64,000 nt of DNA from Bombyx mori (GCF_030269925.1 NC_085116.1:14880001-14944000); one strand, 5' to 3'. Shown: positions 10,147-21,728, counted from the stretch's first letter. Made by a program: numbers and translations. The notes: generated from the letters alone by a model not told the origin.

Positions 10147-10311
10147 CTTCTGTGAGAGTAGTGCCCTAACGACCTGCTGTGCCACGTCATCGAGCTTTCT
10201 TTCGTGTTCATTAGCTTCGAGTCCTGCCGACAGCGCAGATAGCTGGCCACGGAGACGCTCGTTCTCTGTGCTCAACGTAGCCAGCTGACTCTGGTAGTGC
10301 GCCGCTGACGC
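10147..10311 (-). CDS. Host gene exon (coiled coil)
   Basis: A 165-nt exon of 55 codons with acceptor gttcgcag before 10311 and donor CAGAAG followed by gtaagat. It encodes ASAAHYQSQLATLSTENERL, then a heptad-rich helix (RGQLSALSAGLEANEHERKL) and DDVAQQVVRALLSQK. Both ends are phase 0, matching SALE of exon 27537-27447 and SIREEL of exon 5531-5369. It forms the middle of a parallel-type coiled coil. It sits between a 17.1-kb and a 4.6-kb intron. Confidence 0.82.
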
Positions 10312-10372
10312 CTGCGAACACGACACGGGAAAGTCTTCAATAATTGTGCACTGTTTTGATAGTAACGACTAA

Positions 10373-10438
10373 TTTTATTTATTGCACAATGAGTGGACGA
10401 TCTCACAGCCGACTTGGTGTTGAGCGGTTGCCGGTTCT
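10373..10438 (-). repeat. Bm1-type SINE tail fragment
   Basis: Diverged antisense Bm1 3' end (attgcac, gtggacgatctcacagcc, ggtgttgagcggtt). Confidence 0.65.
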
Positions 10439-10624
10439 AACGAAAATATCTTGAAAGATTTTATCCTATAAACAAAATTGGTTCAATATTTTTGTTTTTA
10501 CATAATATTATGTTTTTTGTTTGTTTATTTATTTATGCAATTATATTTTCTTATAGGTATTTATAGAGAGGTGAAAAGTTATTTGTCTTAAGCGAGAATT
10601 CAATTCATACGCGACATTTATCTT

Positions 10625-11262
10625 TGTAATTAAATGTTCGTTTTATTTAGTATTAGTATCAACAATTCGATGTTTTTAACCGAACTTCAATTGTGTTTAC
10701 ACCATTCCAATAGCGGAAGATTTTTTTATTTATTTTCATGATATTTCTTTGCAAATTTTAAACATTACATGGCTATCCTGTAAAGTCGGTAGGCAGCGGC
10801 TTGGCTCTGCCCCTGGCATTGCTGAAGTCCATGGGCAACGGTAACCACTCACCATCAGGTGGGCCGTATGCTCGTCTGCCTACAAGGGCAACAAAAAAAA
10901 AAAAGTTGCAAGATGTCGCTTAAACCAAATAGATTTTCACTCCTCGATATAGACTTTACTAATGAAATAAGTTGTTATACATAAAGAAGTCCTTTATGTG
11001 CTTAGTACATTGAAATCTAAGTAAAAAAATATTGAAATATACGTACATAATTGCATCGTTATTCAAAATTTCATATAGGTACATACATAATATATAGAAC
11101 GGCGTATTTGTAGATTACATAAATTGATTGTTGTTCACAAGGAGGGTGCTATTAGAAATGTCATTTAACATAGCTCTCCTGTAAAGTTGCAAAAATGTCT
11201 CTTAATCCAAACAGTCATTCACCCCTCGATTATACTACATACAACAAATTATTCCAAGCTAA
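10625..11262 (+). repeat. Dispersed repeat family D, copy 1
   Basis: Aligns with 39678-40420 over its length: cgttttatttartatta, aagtcctttrtatgcttagt, and near the end aaattgattgttgttcac and aggagggtgctattagaaat. This copy is interrupted by repeat B at 10788-10904. The family is unnamed here and non-coding; it may be a LINE 3' region. Confidence 0.7.
10788..10904 (+). repeat. Repeat B (SINE/LINE 3' tail), inserted in repeat D
   Basis: Starts ggtaggcagcggcttggctc and ends in gcctacaagggcaac plus an A-run. A 5-bp AAAGT target duplication flanks it (about 10782-10786 and after the A-run), as judged from the uninterrupted tgtaaagttgc at 11182. Other copies are at 19968-20083 and 57157-57270. Confidence 0.8.
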
Positions 11263-11263
11263 A

Positions 11264-11651
11264 GGTTCCACGGTAGTCGAAATTCGACTACAATAATAAA
11301 TTGGAATTGTATGTTTGTAATCACAATATTCGCCAAGGCTACACTATAAAAAATATTAATAAGACAAACAATATTTTTAGTCTATTCTCAATTTGACCAC
11401 TGAACGTCAAGAACAAAAGTTCTACAATAAATAGTATGCATGCGTGTGTGCGTCAAATACATGGTATGTAGTGTGTGTAATGTTTTCTTTATTGATGTAA
11501 TGTATCTTTTATGCGTTATTTTAAAAAAATATTAGCATTGTGCACTTCCTCTCTATATTCTGTATAAGTGTGGAAAATTTCATATACCTCCGTCCACGCA
11601 ATTTTCGTAAAAAGGGATACAAAGTTTTAACTTCGCGTATTAATATATAGA
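11264..11651 (-). mobile_element. Lep1-like mini-Helitron
   Basis: Antisense copy. The 5' end TCTATATATTAATACG is at 11651 reading left, and the 3' hairpin AGTCGAAATTCGACT lies near 11275. The terminal CTAG is decayed. No coding capacity. Confidence 0.8.
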
Positions 11652-12228
11652 TACATTTGAGGTCATTAGGCATTTTGTCTTTGTTAATTATCGCTTCTGT
11701 CATTAGCAACGGCGTTACACAGATGAAAAAAAAAACCCGACTTATTTTTCGGTGCCATATTTTCGTCGATGGCACGTCATCATGTCATAGACACGGCTGT
11801 CATCAAAACAGCTTCATTTAAAAATACCCTAAAAAGGGCCCGTCATTCGCGCCCTTAATTATGGTCGCCCGTGGCTCTACAGCGAAAACACCAGAAATAC
11901 CAGATCCGTGTCCTCTCGTATTTCAAACAACAATCAGCTTAACAAAACATTCTGTATGCTAGTTAAGGGGTCAACTAAAAGTGGTATAAGGTGAATTTTT
12001 ACAAAGATATTATGAACGTTAGTGCAGCTAATTTTAGATTTTATGCCTATTCGAATAGAAGCTAAGTGGAACGACAAAAAATAAAATGGAAAATGTGTTT
12101 TCATTAGTCATCAAAAGCAGGAACACGTAGCTGACAAAGGCTGAATGTCTGTCAGTTTTGAACAACATTGCGTGAAAGGGTTGGACGCGCATCGCCCTAT
12201 TCTATTTCTATAAATTTGATAGAAGTTA
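11652..12228. other. Spacer between two mini-Helitrons
   Basis: No recognised element. There is a short GC-richer stretch at about 11840-11930 (ggcccgtcattcgcgccctt). Confidence 0.4.
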
Positions 12229-12675
12229 TCTATATATTAATACGTGAAACAAAAACTTTGTACCACCCCTTTTTACGAAAATTGCGCGGACGGAGAAGTA
12301 TGAAATTTACCACACTTATCGAGAATATAGAGAAGGAGTGCACAATGCTAATATATTTTTAAAGTTATGCATTAATAATAGATTTAATCAATAAAAAAAC
12401 ATTACACACATTACCGCGTATTTGATACACACACATGCATACCTATATATACTCTTTGTTTATTGTCAAACTTTTGTTATTGCTTAAAATCTGTGGTCAA
12501 ATTGAGAATAGGTTAATAATGTTTGTCTTTAATATTATTTGTCTATAGTGTGATCTTCTGTGAATAAAGAAGTACCGTATAATAGTCTTTGACAATAGAA
12601 CCTTAATAATGTTCAAACTTATAATTTCAATTCATTACGAGTATAGTCGAATTTCGACTACTGCGGGACCACTAG
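12229..12675 (+). mobile_element. Lep1-like mini-Helitron, complete
   Basis: Begins A|TC (TCTATATATTAATACGTG) and ends with the hairpin AGTCGAATTTCGACT, 11 bp, then CTAG|T, the Helitron signature of insertion between A and T without target duplication. 447 bp, no ORF of its own. It shares the internal motif ttacgaaaattgcgcggacg with the other copies. Confidence 0.88.
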
Positions 12676-15272
12676 TATGTATTAATACACACACATTAAA
12701 AAAATTGAACTTACATAGATTCTCGTAGTACCTAATCAAATTACATTCAACTGAATATTCAAACTCAATAGGCATGTTCGTTAATGTTCCATTAATACCA
12801 CTCTTATTGTAGCCATCATCAGTTTTGAATAAATTCGACGTAGTAAACACATTTACGGCTTGACCTTGTTTATATTTTAATAAATTTCCCTTAAAGTATT
12901 CCATATTCTGTGATATCGACTATCATGATTTGCATGGGCCTTGGTGACTTTCCATTCACAAATCCGTGAGCCTATTTCTAACAAAAATTTAGAAATTTAT
13001 CATATTGTAATAGTATTTACATTGTTTAACTCCGTTAGATGTGCTTGTTTTTCTGTAATAAATAAATGAAGTACTTCGTTTGTATTAAATTTATCCGAAG
13101 TATTAATGTTGTTTGATAAATTCAATTATAAATTTTAATTAAAACTCCCGTGACTGACAGTTAGGATAAGATTAACGAGAGTTTATTACGATTTTAAATT
13201 GATTCGTGAAATCAATCGCTCGGGCGGCCATTTTGTTTTTTATTTTAGCGTAGGTACCGCTTCGAAATTTCGTAAAGGCGCAGATGGTACTGGAATGTAA
13301 TTTACGATTGAAATGGATTCGTGTTATCGTTTATTTTAAAATTAATATTGTATTAATTATTGGAAGAGGTATAAGAGTAAGAATGTTACAGATTATTTTC
13401 CGATTAATTTACATATATGTCATTGGGCTTGTTAAGAATTAAATAAATACATTGCGTTTTGTTCAGTTTTCGTGAGTTGTAGACATAATTAAAAAAAAAT
13501 ACGGTTTCGAATACATGACAGTATCATGGTTATGGGTGACAACTACATACATAGTTGTTATACGTCAACATTTTAATATCGTGCTAATTACTGCGTTTTT
13601 CTATGAAAATTATTTGTCGACTTTTACTTTTCATTTAAATTAAATGAAATAATAATTAGACTTATAATATGGAATAAATATAGTTTTAATTATTGTTTAG
13701 ATTAGTTTTATTAAATATCTGGTCCATTATATGCCATTATCAGTTTTGTAAGTAATCAAATCCAATGCAAACGCAGAGTCGTTAAGCCGTTTTGTGCCAG
13801 TAATGCTTTAATGCATCAAATTTCGTAATAAATCAAATTCAACCCCCATTTAGGGGCTAATAACAACAAAATAGCTTCCGTCTAATTACATTATTAGTAA
13901 TGGAAATCGAATGTAAGACATAGAAGGCTTTTCTTCTTGCTCTAGTCTGTTATCTGCGAGAAAATCATCAATGCGAGTAAGCGCATCCGACAAATTGGAT
14001 ATATTCTTATAAGGTCAGTGATTGGCAAAAGCCTTACAAAATTGATGTACTCGTAATAATTACTTAACAGTTGTTTAAATGAGCGTTCGCATTCCCAATA
14101 GCATCAATATGCACAGTCATAAGATTAATTGTAGGAAAGTCGGCTACAAATGGATTAATCCAGATTATTTTGGCCGACAATGACGTGTCAAAATCGATTG
14201 TCAAAATTCTCAACTACATTTCGTTCGCTTTCAATTATTACGGTAATGGATTATATGTTGTTTTCTTGAGATGAAGATTTTGATTGATTAAATCGATTTT
14301 CTGTATTAGTCTCGTGAATCACATTATCTGCTATTTCGAACGTTTTCGTTATTAAGTACTTGTAATCTCTACCTCTTCTGAAATGACAGAGCATCTTGCA
14401 TTGTTATTGGTTGCCGTTTTTGATGAGAATGTATTATTTTCGTCAAACGGTAGAAATTCGACCAAAATCATTGACATCTCAAGCTGTATTTTATGTAAAA
14501 CTTTTTTTTGTCATTTTTTCTTGTACAAGTGCAAAGAAAAATTTTTTTTTTGGCAACACCAAATAATCAATAACTCGACTATAGTTAAGAAAAAAACGTG
14601 AACGTACTTGTTGTTACTGATGAGCTCATTGATAATACGTTATTAATTGGTTACCTCCACCATTGGAGGCTTGATGTCAGGAGTCTCGACTTGAGTCTTT
14701 TAGTTCATACAGGAGGTCTCTCCGTCCGTCATGACCGGAATGTACATATTACTGCTTCAAGGATGGTAGATCCAAGAGTGCGGTCTTACGATACGCGCTA
14801 CTGTCGGGATATTTTATTAATTCTTCACACGATGCTATTCTTTCAGCGAGGTAGTTATTTGTGGACAAATTTGAATTATGTATTACTAACAAATTAATAC
14901 CTACCTGCGCGCCGGTTGGAATAACGGCATTGTCGCATTTCTTGATAAGATTAACCTACACTTTCTTTATGCTACTCTTTAGGCTATGACAACTGGTTAC
15001 TTATATATCCTACGATCTTGATATAGATAAGCCGCTTTTCATATAAAAGTTAACCCGCAGAATGCCTGTTTCAATCACAACCCTCGTTCTATTTCGCCGT
15101 GGTCCCAAGAATCGAAGCTAACAAAAGGGCACATTCAAAAACGCTGTCAGGCGGTGTCGACAACGCCCTTTTGTCGAAGTGATTATGTTTGTGGCAATAA
15201 CTAGAATTAAACCGTTCTATCATCAATCAAGCCTCGTGCAGCGAAAAACGATTAGTAATTTTTTTGGTCACG
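12676..15272. other. AT-rich intron, no recognised features
   Basis: I see no repeat family or exon. The plus ORF 14598-14897 (99 aa) and 14383-14601 have no recognisable motif. Confidence 0.4.
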
Positions 15273-15311
15273 CGCATTTTAATTAAGATTCATTGTCTTA
15301 ATTAAAATGCG
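15273..15311. repeat. Perfect 16-bp hairpin
   Basis: CGCATTTTAATTAAGA (15273-15288), loop ttcattg, and the exact complement 15296-15311. Confidence 0.6.
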
Positions 15312-15330
15312 TTAGGAAAAGTTGTTGTAA

Positions 15331-15475
15331 GTAGTTGTAACTATACTGAGACCTTAAAACTCATATCTCAAGATGGGCGGCGGCATTTAGGTACGTTTTA
15401 GATATCTATTGGCTCCGGTAACCACTTAATACCAGGTAGGCTGTGAGCTTGTTCACCCATCAATGCAATAAATTT
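15331..15475 (+). repeat. Bm1-type SINE 3' fragment
   Basis: Diverged sense copy from gtaactatactgagacctt to atgcaataaa. Confidence 0.8.
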
Positions 15476-16469
15476 TTGTTATTATCGTACAGTGTACGCG
15501 CAGCCCTGACAGAACACTAGATTCCTTGCATTTAACGAATCTTAATCGTGTGATATTCCGAGCAGTGTTTTTTTTAATGACCAATGTTATTCGGTTGGGT
15601 TCTTTTTAATTCGCATCATTACTCTACTAAACACTTAAAATGAGCTGGGGTAATACAAAAAGGTCGTCTATTCGTAGTTAATATCGGAAATTCTCTTTTT
15701 TTAAAAGGGATTTTATGACCTGGTAACTATGACCTTAGGTCATATCTTATTTTAATTTATATTCTTATTTTTATTTTTATGAAAAATGATAATAATATGG
15801 AATAAAATTTAATGAAGATGATTAATTTGAGACATTAATCAACTGAGATGAAATGAAATGAAGTGATATGAGATGATATGGGATGAAATATAATCTCAGT
15901 AAAATGGTGGTTATTTACTGAGACTTTTTCAGAGGGCTTTTTGGAGGATCCCGAGAAGCTAAGTCCAGCGGCTTTGTTTCTTTTTCCCACACTTGTGCAT
16001 TTTCTCAGATATTAAACAGTTAATAAACCACCGCTATTACACATTTAAACCTGAAGAAACACTAAATAGACAAAATAAAACAAATCACACAAAACTTCAC
16101 TCCTCGCGTTCCCGCCAAAAAGTCTCGGAAATTCTAAATTTCACCCGGGTGCAGATAATGTTAAATTATAACCTGTTACTAATTGAAATATACTAACTAA
16201 TATTATTGAATTCAACCTCCATAATTTCGTAACATCGACCATAAATTCTGATACGGCTATAACCCGATCAATTATGCAAGACATCAGAAGCGGCAGCAGT
16301 TAATAGATCCTGCCGGCGTCCAATTTAGCCGGATTATCTTATCGAGAAGTTACTCGTGCTGGATGATAGCAATAACAGAGGTCTTACTATCGTATCCATT
16401 GTAATGCGAGAATTAATCGTTCAAAGCATAGGTGTTTTTTGGTAAACCTTAAAAATATCTTTTGCTGGT
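15476..16469. other. Intron sequence; degenerate GATGA repeat
   Basis: A degenerate gatga/gatat microsatellite at 15843-15893 is the only structure seen. Confidence 0.45.
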
Positions 16470-16607
16470 AAATTCTGCGAAGCATTGCTCTTGGTGGGGA
16501 TAGTTAGTATTAACAAATTCTTTCAGGTTGAGCTCATGGGCTCATGTAGCTGTCGGCAAGAGGCTGGAATAGCCTTTTAGGTTACCATCGATGAGGTAGG
16601 GAAAAAA
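16470..16607 (+). repeat. Jockey LINE 3'-tail fragment, diverged
   Basis: Matches the Jockey tail order ttctgcgaagcacggc, gttagcaacgtc, caggtttgagc, ggaatagcct, ending at gtagggaaaaaa. Confidence 0.7.
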
Positions 16608-16623
16608 GTATAGATGCGATATA

Positions 16624-17932
16624 CCTAGTCAGGTCATAAATTCTGTTACATGTGTAATGTAAAATAATTGAAACAAGTTTATTCATTATGTAACCATTCA
16701 TATACCAAAATGAACTTAACAAAACATAGATTCTTATGACACTAAAGTTTATTCAAAATGACCTCCGTGATTTTGAATACAGCCTTCAATCTGCGTGGCC
16801 AGTCGTCTACGACCATCTACGAACGAGGTCCATGTCAATATCGGCGGCTGCCTTAATCAAGGATGTCTTGAGTGACTCCAAATTGGGATGAGGGTTTGAG
16901 CACGCCTTTTCCTCCAAGTGTTGCCATATCTTGTAATCTAACGGATTCAAATCTGGACTGGAGGAGGGCCAGTCTTCGTGCCGGATGAAGTCGATTTCAC
17001 GCGCCGCCAGCCAGTCTTGTGTGCTCTGCGCTCTATGAGCTGGCGCCGAATCTTGTTGGAATACCCAGTGCCTGTTGTTGAACATGGTATGAGAAACAGG
17101 TTCCACAAGGTTCGTCAGGACTGTATTTTGATACACAACTGCATTCGTTTTTACACCTTTCTCACAAAAATGTACTTCTGTTAAGCCCCAATAAGAAACT
17201 CCCAACCATACCATGAGCGAGGATGGAAAATGACCTCGTTGGACACGCGGAATACGGTTGCTCGCTTCTTCACTACAGTGTGCGTACACCTTATCATTTT
17301 GTTTGTTGTAGCTCTCTTCTACGGTAAAAATTTTTTCATCCGAAAAAAGAATTTCCCGATATTTTTTTCCCGCGTACCGCTTCAACAAAGCGCGGCATCT
17401 CTTCAGTCTCAGGTCCATTAGACGAGCATTCAAACGATGTCCTGTTTTTCTTCGATATGCCCGAAGCCCTAAGTCTTCATTTAACACCCTTTTCACCGTG
17501 GTTCTGCTTAACCCCATCTGAAGGGCCAACAGTTTCTGCTTACGTTTGGGATTTCTTTGAATTCGCGCCTTCACAGCTTTTATCACTGCTGGAGTCCTAA
17601 CAGACCGACGGCGACCACTTCTTGACCTGTCATCTACACTAGAGTCTTCATTGTATCGTTTGATGGTACGATAAACGAATCTTTTGGTTATATTAAAATT
17701 TTTCAGTATGTTAAAAATTTTAATTGGCGCGTAACCGCAACGATGCAACGCAATAACTGCAACACGGTCTTCTTTAAGCGTCCACTCCATATTTAAAAAT
17801 GAGTAAAATTCTAAAAGTAAACCCTTTTTATTTTCATGAACAATTCGAAATTCGAATTCAATAAACTTTTTTGTGGCCAGCATTCTAAAAGAAAAGTTTT
17901 TACTGTGTGACAATACTTATGACCTGACTAGT
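16624..17932 (-). mobile_element. maT (DD37D) mariner, copy 1
   Basis: A 1,309-bp element with TIR core CTAGTCAGGTCATAA at both ends and TA duplications at 16622-16623 and 17933-17934. The transposase reads leftward. Copy 2 at 27637-28942 is nearly the same sequence. Confidence 0.92.
16807..17790 (-). pseudogene. DD37D mariner (maT) transposase, C-terminal frameshift
   Basis: The start is MEWTLKEDRVAVIALHRCG at 17790; the frame is open further upstream but that part is element UTR. An N-terminal HTH pair (KIFNILKNFNITKRFVYRTI and QMGLSRTTVKRVLNEDLGL) with a GRRR linker is followed by the DDE/D domain. The catalytic Asp residues are in REILFSDEKIF, FQQDSAPAHRA and SSPDLNPLDYKIW. The last two are 37 residues apart, the maT hallmark. 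The frame ends in RRWS at 16807, where copy 2 reads RAAIDDWPRR, so a small indel removes the last 20-25 residues (family end roughly IQNHGGHFE). The catalytic core is complete, but activity is doubtful. Confidence 0.85.
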
Positions 17933-18374
17933 TATAATGAGACTTCATAATATTTGCTTCTTTAAGGTTGACTGCAAACTATTTCTTTCATAAACTTGAA
18001 AATCTCAAACGTCTCAACTCAAAAGTTGATGAGACCGATCCAGCCCTTACATTATTTGTTGTTTATTGGTTACAAAGATTCATTAGTACTACGGCGTGAA
18101 TCACGCAGACAAGGTGGAAGAATCAATTTAATTGGTATAGCTTCGCGACGGGAACAGGTACGACAATATGATATTGACACACATCATAACATATTATTAT
18201 CTTCATTTTTCGCGTGGCCTTTTATTTTATTTGGTTCTTGACTGAAATTTAAATTAGTGTTGACGAAAATTTTGCAGCTTAACTTCTATTTGAGAACTGG
18301 GTTTTATACTGCTGGAAATTAAAGATAAATAACAGCAGTGAGTGCGTCGTGAGTTTTCTTCTTTCTATACCTAA
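17933..18374. other. Intron, nothing recognised
   Basis: AT-rich, with no repeat or ORF of note. Confidence 0.4.
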
Positions 18375-18525
18375 TTGTTGAGGGTTTAAGGGGTTAAGAA
18401 TCAGTAGATAAGCTTACGGGGTCAATTTCAGAGAACTGTTAAGACTGACCTTAGCAAGAGCAGTGTTTCGCTGAATCTAACACGGGATTAGAATCGCGAC
18501 CCACTGAGAAGATCCGGTGAGAATT
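18375..18525 (-). repeat. Jockey LINE 3'-tail fragment
   Basis: Antisense match: agcttacggggtca, ccttagcaagagcagtgttt, gcgacccactgagaagatcc. Confidence 0.75.
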
Positions 18526-18889
18526 TTAATGGGTAACGTAATTTGCGTTTTCACGCTTAGCAGTGCATTTCACGCCGGATCCAACGAAGTATCGTCTCGT
18601 ATAAAACACTGGAAACGATCTAATTGGTTTCGTTAGCGCACAACTATGCGGGCCGCAAGCCCAGTCGCGATATTGGGTAACGTAATTACTGTGATACTCT
18701 TTGCCCACCCCTAGCTCTGAATCGTGATGAATAACTCCGTAGGTACGCGATTTTAAACCGCCGTATTTCGGCTCGAGCGTCCCGAATAGTTTGAATTTTG
18801 CTTGTGGAATGTTTTGTTGCTAAATATTTTCTTACGGTACGTAATCTGCGTTGTTTGATTATCGGAGTAGTCTCGTCTTGCTTGTTATG

Positions 18890-18995
18890 TATTCGTGTAT
18901 TACCTAATATTTATACGTATTACCTAGTATTTACACGAATTACCTAGTTTTATGTATATCAGCTAATATTCACACGTATTACCTAGTATTTAGCC
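18890..18995. repeat. Minisatellite, about 20-bp unit, 5 copies
   Basis: Degenerate tandem units of the form gtattacctagtatttacac, some with gaattacctag or atcagctaatat variants. Confidence 0.75.
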
Positions 18996-19407
18996 ATGCA
19001 CTTATTGAAAAATCAATATCATTTTGCATACGGTCAGGTATTAAAACGACCATAAATGCGAACAAGATGCCGGCGAGATCACTTATGAGGGTCGTGGTCT
19101 CGTTAGCGGTAATAGGAAAGCGTTTTCAATATTTCTATTGCTGTCTGCTCCTTCGAGGGTATGAAAAGGGCAAATGCAGTTCCTCCTGAATATTTATATA
19201 TATGTGCAAAAAAAGTATAAATATCATTTTGGTATACCACTGTTTCGTTGTTAATACATAATCTTCTTTGTACATGAATAGGTTAACTATGCCCGTGTAA
19301 TGCTTAGTTTTTATTTTGTTTAACATATTTCATGTTTCTTATAGATACTTCCGAGCTGTCTTAATACAGCTCATACATACATCTTAATACATACATAAAT
19401 AATAACC

Positions 19408-19594
19408 TATGCCTGCCTATTTCTGCCGTGAACCAGTAATGCGTTTCAGTTTGAAGGGTAACTTACTTGAGACCTTAGAACTTATATCTCAAGGTGGGTG
19501 GCGCATTTACGTTGTGGATGTCTATGGGCTCCAGTAACCACTTAACACCAGGTGGGCTGTGAGCTCGTCCACCCATATAAGCAATAAAAAAAAA
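19408..19594 (+). repeat. Bm1-type SINE, 5'-truncated
   Basis: Sense copy from gcctgcctatttctgccgtg to agcaataaaaaaaa. Confidence 0.9.
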
Positions 19595-19801
19595 CAATTA
19601 AAATATTAACGCGCGCTTAAAAGAGTTTAAATTAAAGTTTAGGTAGATAGTAGGGATGAGAGTGTTTTCTTATTACCCGTGTATATCCACGAAGGAAACA
19701 TAATATGTTTGTTAATAATTTTCTTTGTAGTTTATAAGTTTGCTAATGTTTACTAATGGTAGCGGGCACATTGTAATTCCTTACGAGTAAATACGTATAG
19801 T

Positions 19802-19818
19802 AAGTAAGTAAGTAAGTA
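19802..19818. repeat. (AAGT)n microsatellite
   Basis: taagtaagtaagtaagt at the edge of a diverged SINE fragment. Confidence 0.6.
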
Positions 19819-19822
19819 TCCA

Positions 19823-19953
19823 GTTCCAGTTTGAAGGGTACGACAGCTGATTAATATAATCTATTGAGACTGCGACCTCATGTTTCAAGATGATGCCCAT
19901 GGGCTCGGTAACCACTAAATAGAAGCTGGTTCAGTCATTTTTGCAATAATAAG
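19823..19953 (+). repeat. Bm1-type SINE, strongly diverged
   Basis: Recognisable order: ccagtttgaagggta, gagactgcgacctcatgttt, gggctcggtaaccacta, gcaataata. Confidence 0.6.
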
Positions 19954-19967
19954 CTGTGCCGGCTGAA

Positions 19968-20083
19968 TTTTTTTTTAATTGCCTTTGTAGGCAGAAGAAC
20001 ATATGGCCCACCTGATGGTAAGTGTTCACCGTCACTCATGGACGTCAGCAATGCCAGGGGCAGAGCCAAGCCGCTGCCTACCA
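19968..20083 (-). repeat. Repeat B (SINE/LINE 3' tail)
   Basis: Antisense copy: T-run, ttgcctttgtaggcaga, then gccaggggcagagccaagcc and gctgcctacc. Confidence 0.8.
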
Positions 20084-20289
20084 AAAAGTTTGTTAGTTAG
20101 CTTACCATGCATTTAGTAAGGTTGCAATGTATAGAGCCATTATGAAGTAAGTCAGTTGCACATAACTCGTCTAGAAGTAATAAAGTCGCATTAAATACGG
20201 TACCGCTATTAAGTGATAACCAAGTAAATCAGTTCAGCAGAAGTGTACAGTATCTAATAATAAATAAATAAATAGCGTACATCCTTTTT

Positions 20290-20660
20290 TTATGAAGGAA
20301 CTATTTACTGGTTACCCGAAGGTCTTTCCAGTTTCACCAAGACAGGTGGGCGAGTAACGGCTCAGCCAGGAGGGGTGGGATTTGCTAACAGCTGCCCGAG
20401 CGCCTCCGAAAGAGACCTAACAGCTCAAGGGCGGCTGCTTCACGAATGCATCTACTACCGGATCGGAATCGCGACCCGCTGAGAAGATCCGGCGAGAAAC
20501 TCAGCGAGCTGATTGTATGGGTTAGGTTGCACGTCGAACTCTTTGCCGAGTTCGACGAGAACGGTTACTTGAGTCCCTAAAGCTGCCTCAAGTGTTAGAG
20601 CCGAAGGTACCTAATGCAAGAGTTACTGGATCTGATGGATCCGTAAAGACAAGCGTACAT
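20290..20660 (-). repeat. Jockey LINE 3' end (different subfamily)
   Basis: Antisense 3' end of a Jockey-type LINE, including the last ORF2 portion (gccgagttcgacgagaacgg) and the 3' UTR (gcgacccgctgagaagatcc). It is more diverged than the copy at 31 kb. Confidence 0.75.
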
Positions 20661-20905
20661 CCATGAACTTACTCTGGTATACAAATTATAACTAAAACAT
20701 ACGCTAAACTGGTGACCCCAATTTGATTTAAGCACGCAACTTGATGGGCCAAATATAACCTGATTTTCCACTTGAACATAAGAAAGAAAGTGAGGACTGT
20801 TAATATATAGTGTTCACAAAATACAAAATGATTTAATAATATACGTTATAACCTCCGCTTCCACTTACATACATGAAACATAGTGAAATGCATAATAATA
20901 TGTAT

Positions 20906-21112
20906 TTAGTTTTTCTTTCTTAAATATTCAATATGTTTACAATATTCGTTTACAAATAACGAAACCGAATAACACGCAAACGCAATTAGCGCAAATTCGA
21001 CATGCGCGCCGCTCACGAGGGTCTGTAGGAACAGATAAACGATGCACCCTATTATGACCAGGGCTATAGTGATGGGGTATATGTTGAAAATATGAATATC
21101 GAAGTGTTGCAC
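20906..21112 (-). other. Possible small membrane protein ORF (68 aa)
   Basis: The ORF starts MQHFDIHIFNIYPITIALVI and continues IGCIVYLFLQTLVSGAHVEF, then a second hydrophobic stretch ALIAFACYSVSLFV, and ends KHIEYLRKKN. Two membrane helices joined by a short loop with a basic tail give a plausible small protein. I see no poly(A) signal or recognised family, and it sits between repeats. A chance AT-rich ORF is equally possible. Confidence 0.25.
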
Positions 21113-21270
21113 TGATAAATATCGATTTTAAAATGGTGCGAATACAAAATATGAATCGCCTTTGATCAGATCTATTGGTTATACGTATGTATATATTTAA
21201 TGGGACAGTTGAGATGGGGCACAAGGAATCCAAGTCGTGCGTTGTCAATCATAGAAAGCCAAATGTCTTT

Positions 21271-21728
21271 TGACGTGACAACGTCTTATAATTCGATGGA
21301 GCCGGCTGCACGCGCGAAAAAACATGACTCATTGAGGCGTTCCATTTAAGGCTTGAAGTGCAAGCGAGAGCGCGCAACGAGCGACAAAGAGGCACAATCG
21401 GCCTCCGCGTTCGGCAGTGTTCGACATCTGTCTATCTCCTACTTGAGTGAGTGATGCATCCGCGTGGACAGTTGCTATACAATAATACATTTACATGTTT
21501 TCGTCAAGTATGAAGTTCAGTGAAAAGTGAATGTGGTGTCAATTGTCCATACAAAATATCTATGAAACAAATAAAATTAAAATTTTCTTTTGAAAAATTA
21601 AATCATTCCATCAGTATTTTCTTATGACGTTGTCACGTTCAACTATCGTTAGTAAACCGACTTTACAGACAACCGATTTTTTCGTGAGTGCAGCCGGCTC
21701 CATCGAATCATAAGATGTTGTCACGTCA
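21271..21728. mobile_element. Long-TIR MITE-like element
   Basis: Left arm 21271-21322 (tgacgtgacaacgtcttata then attcgatggagccggctgca) is the inverted complement of 21677-21728 with few mismatches, about 52 bp. The interior is relatively GC-rich (gcgagagcgcgcaacgagcg) with no transposase. Target duplication is unclear. Confidence 0.75.

Noticed and set aside
14598..14897. 99-aa plus ORF as a gene
   Set aside because: No recognisable motif, no splice or promoter context; length is within chance for this amount of sequence.
17230..17421. Plus-strand ORFs inside the maT elements (also 28244-28435)
   Set aside because: Shadows of the transposase gene on the opposite strand.
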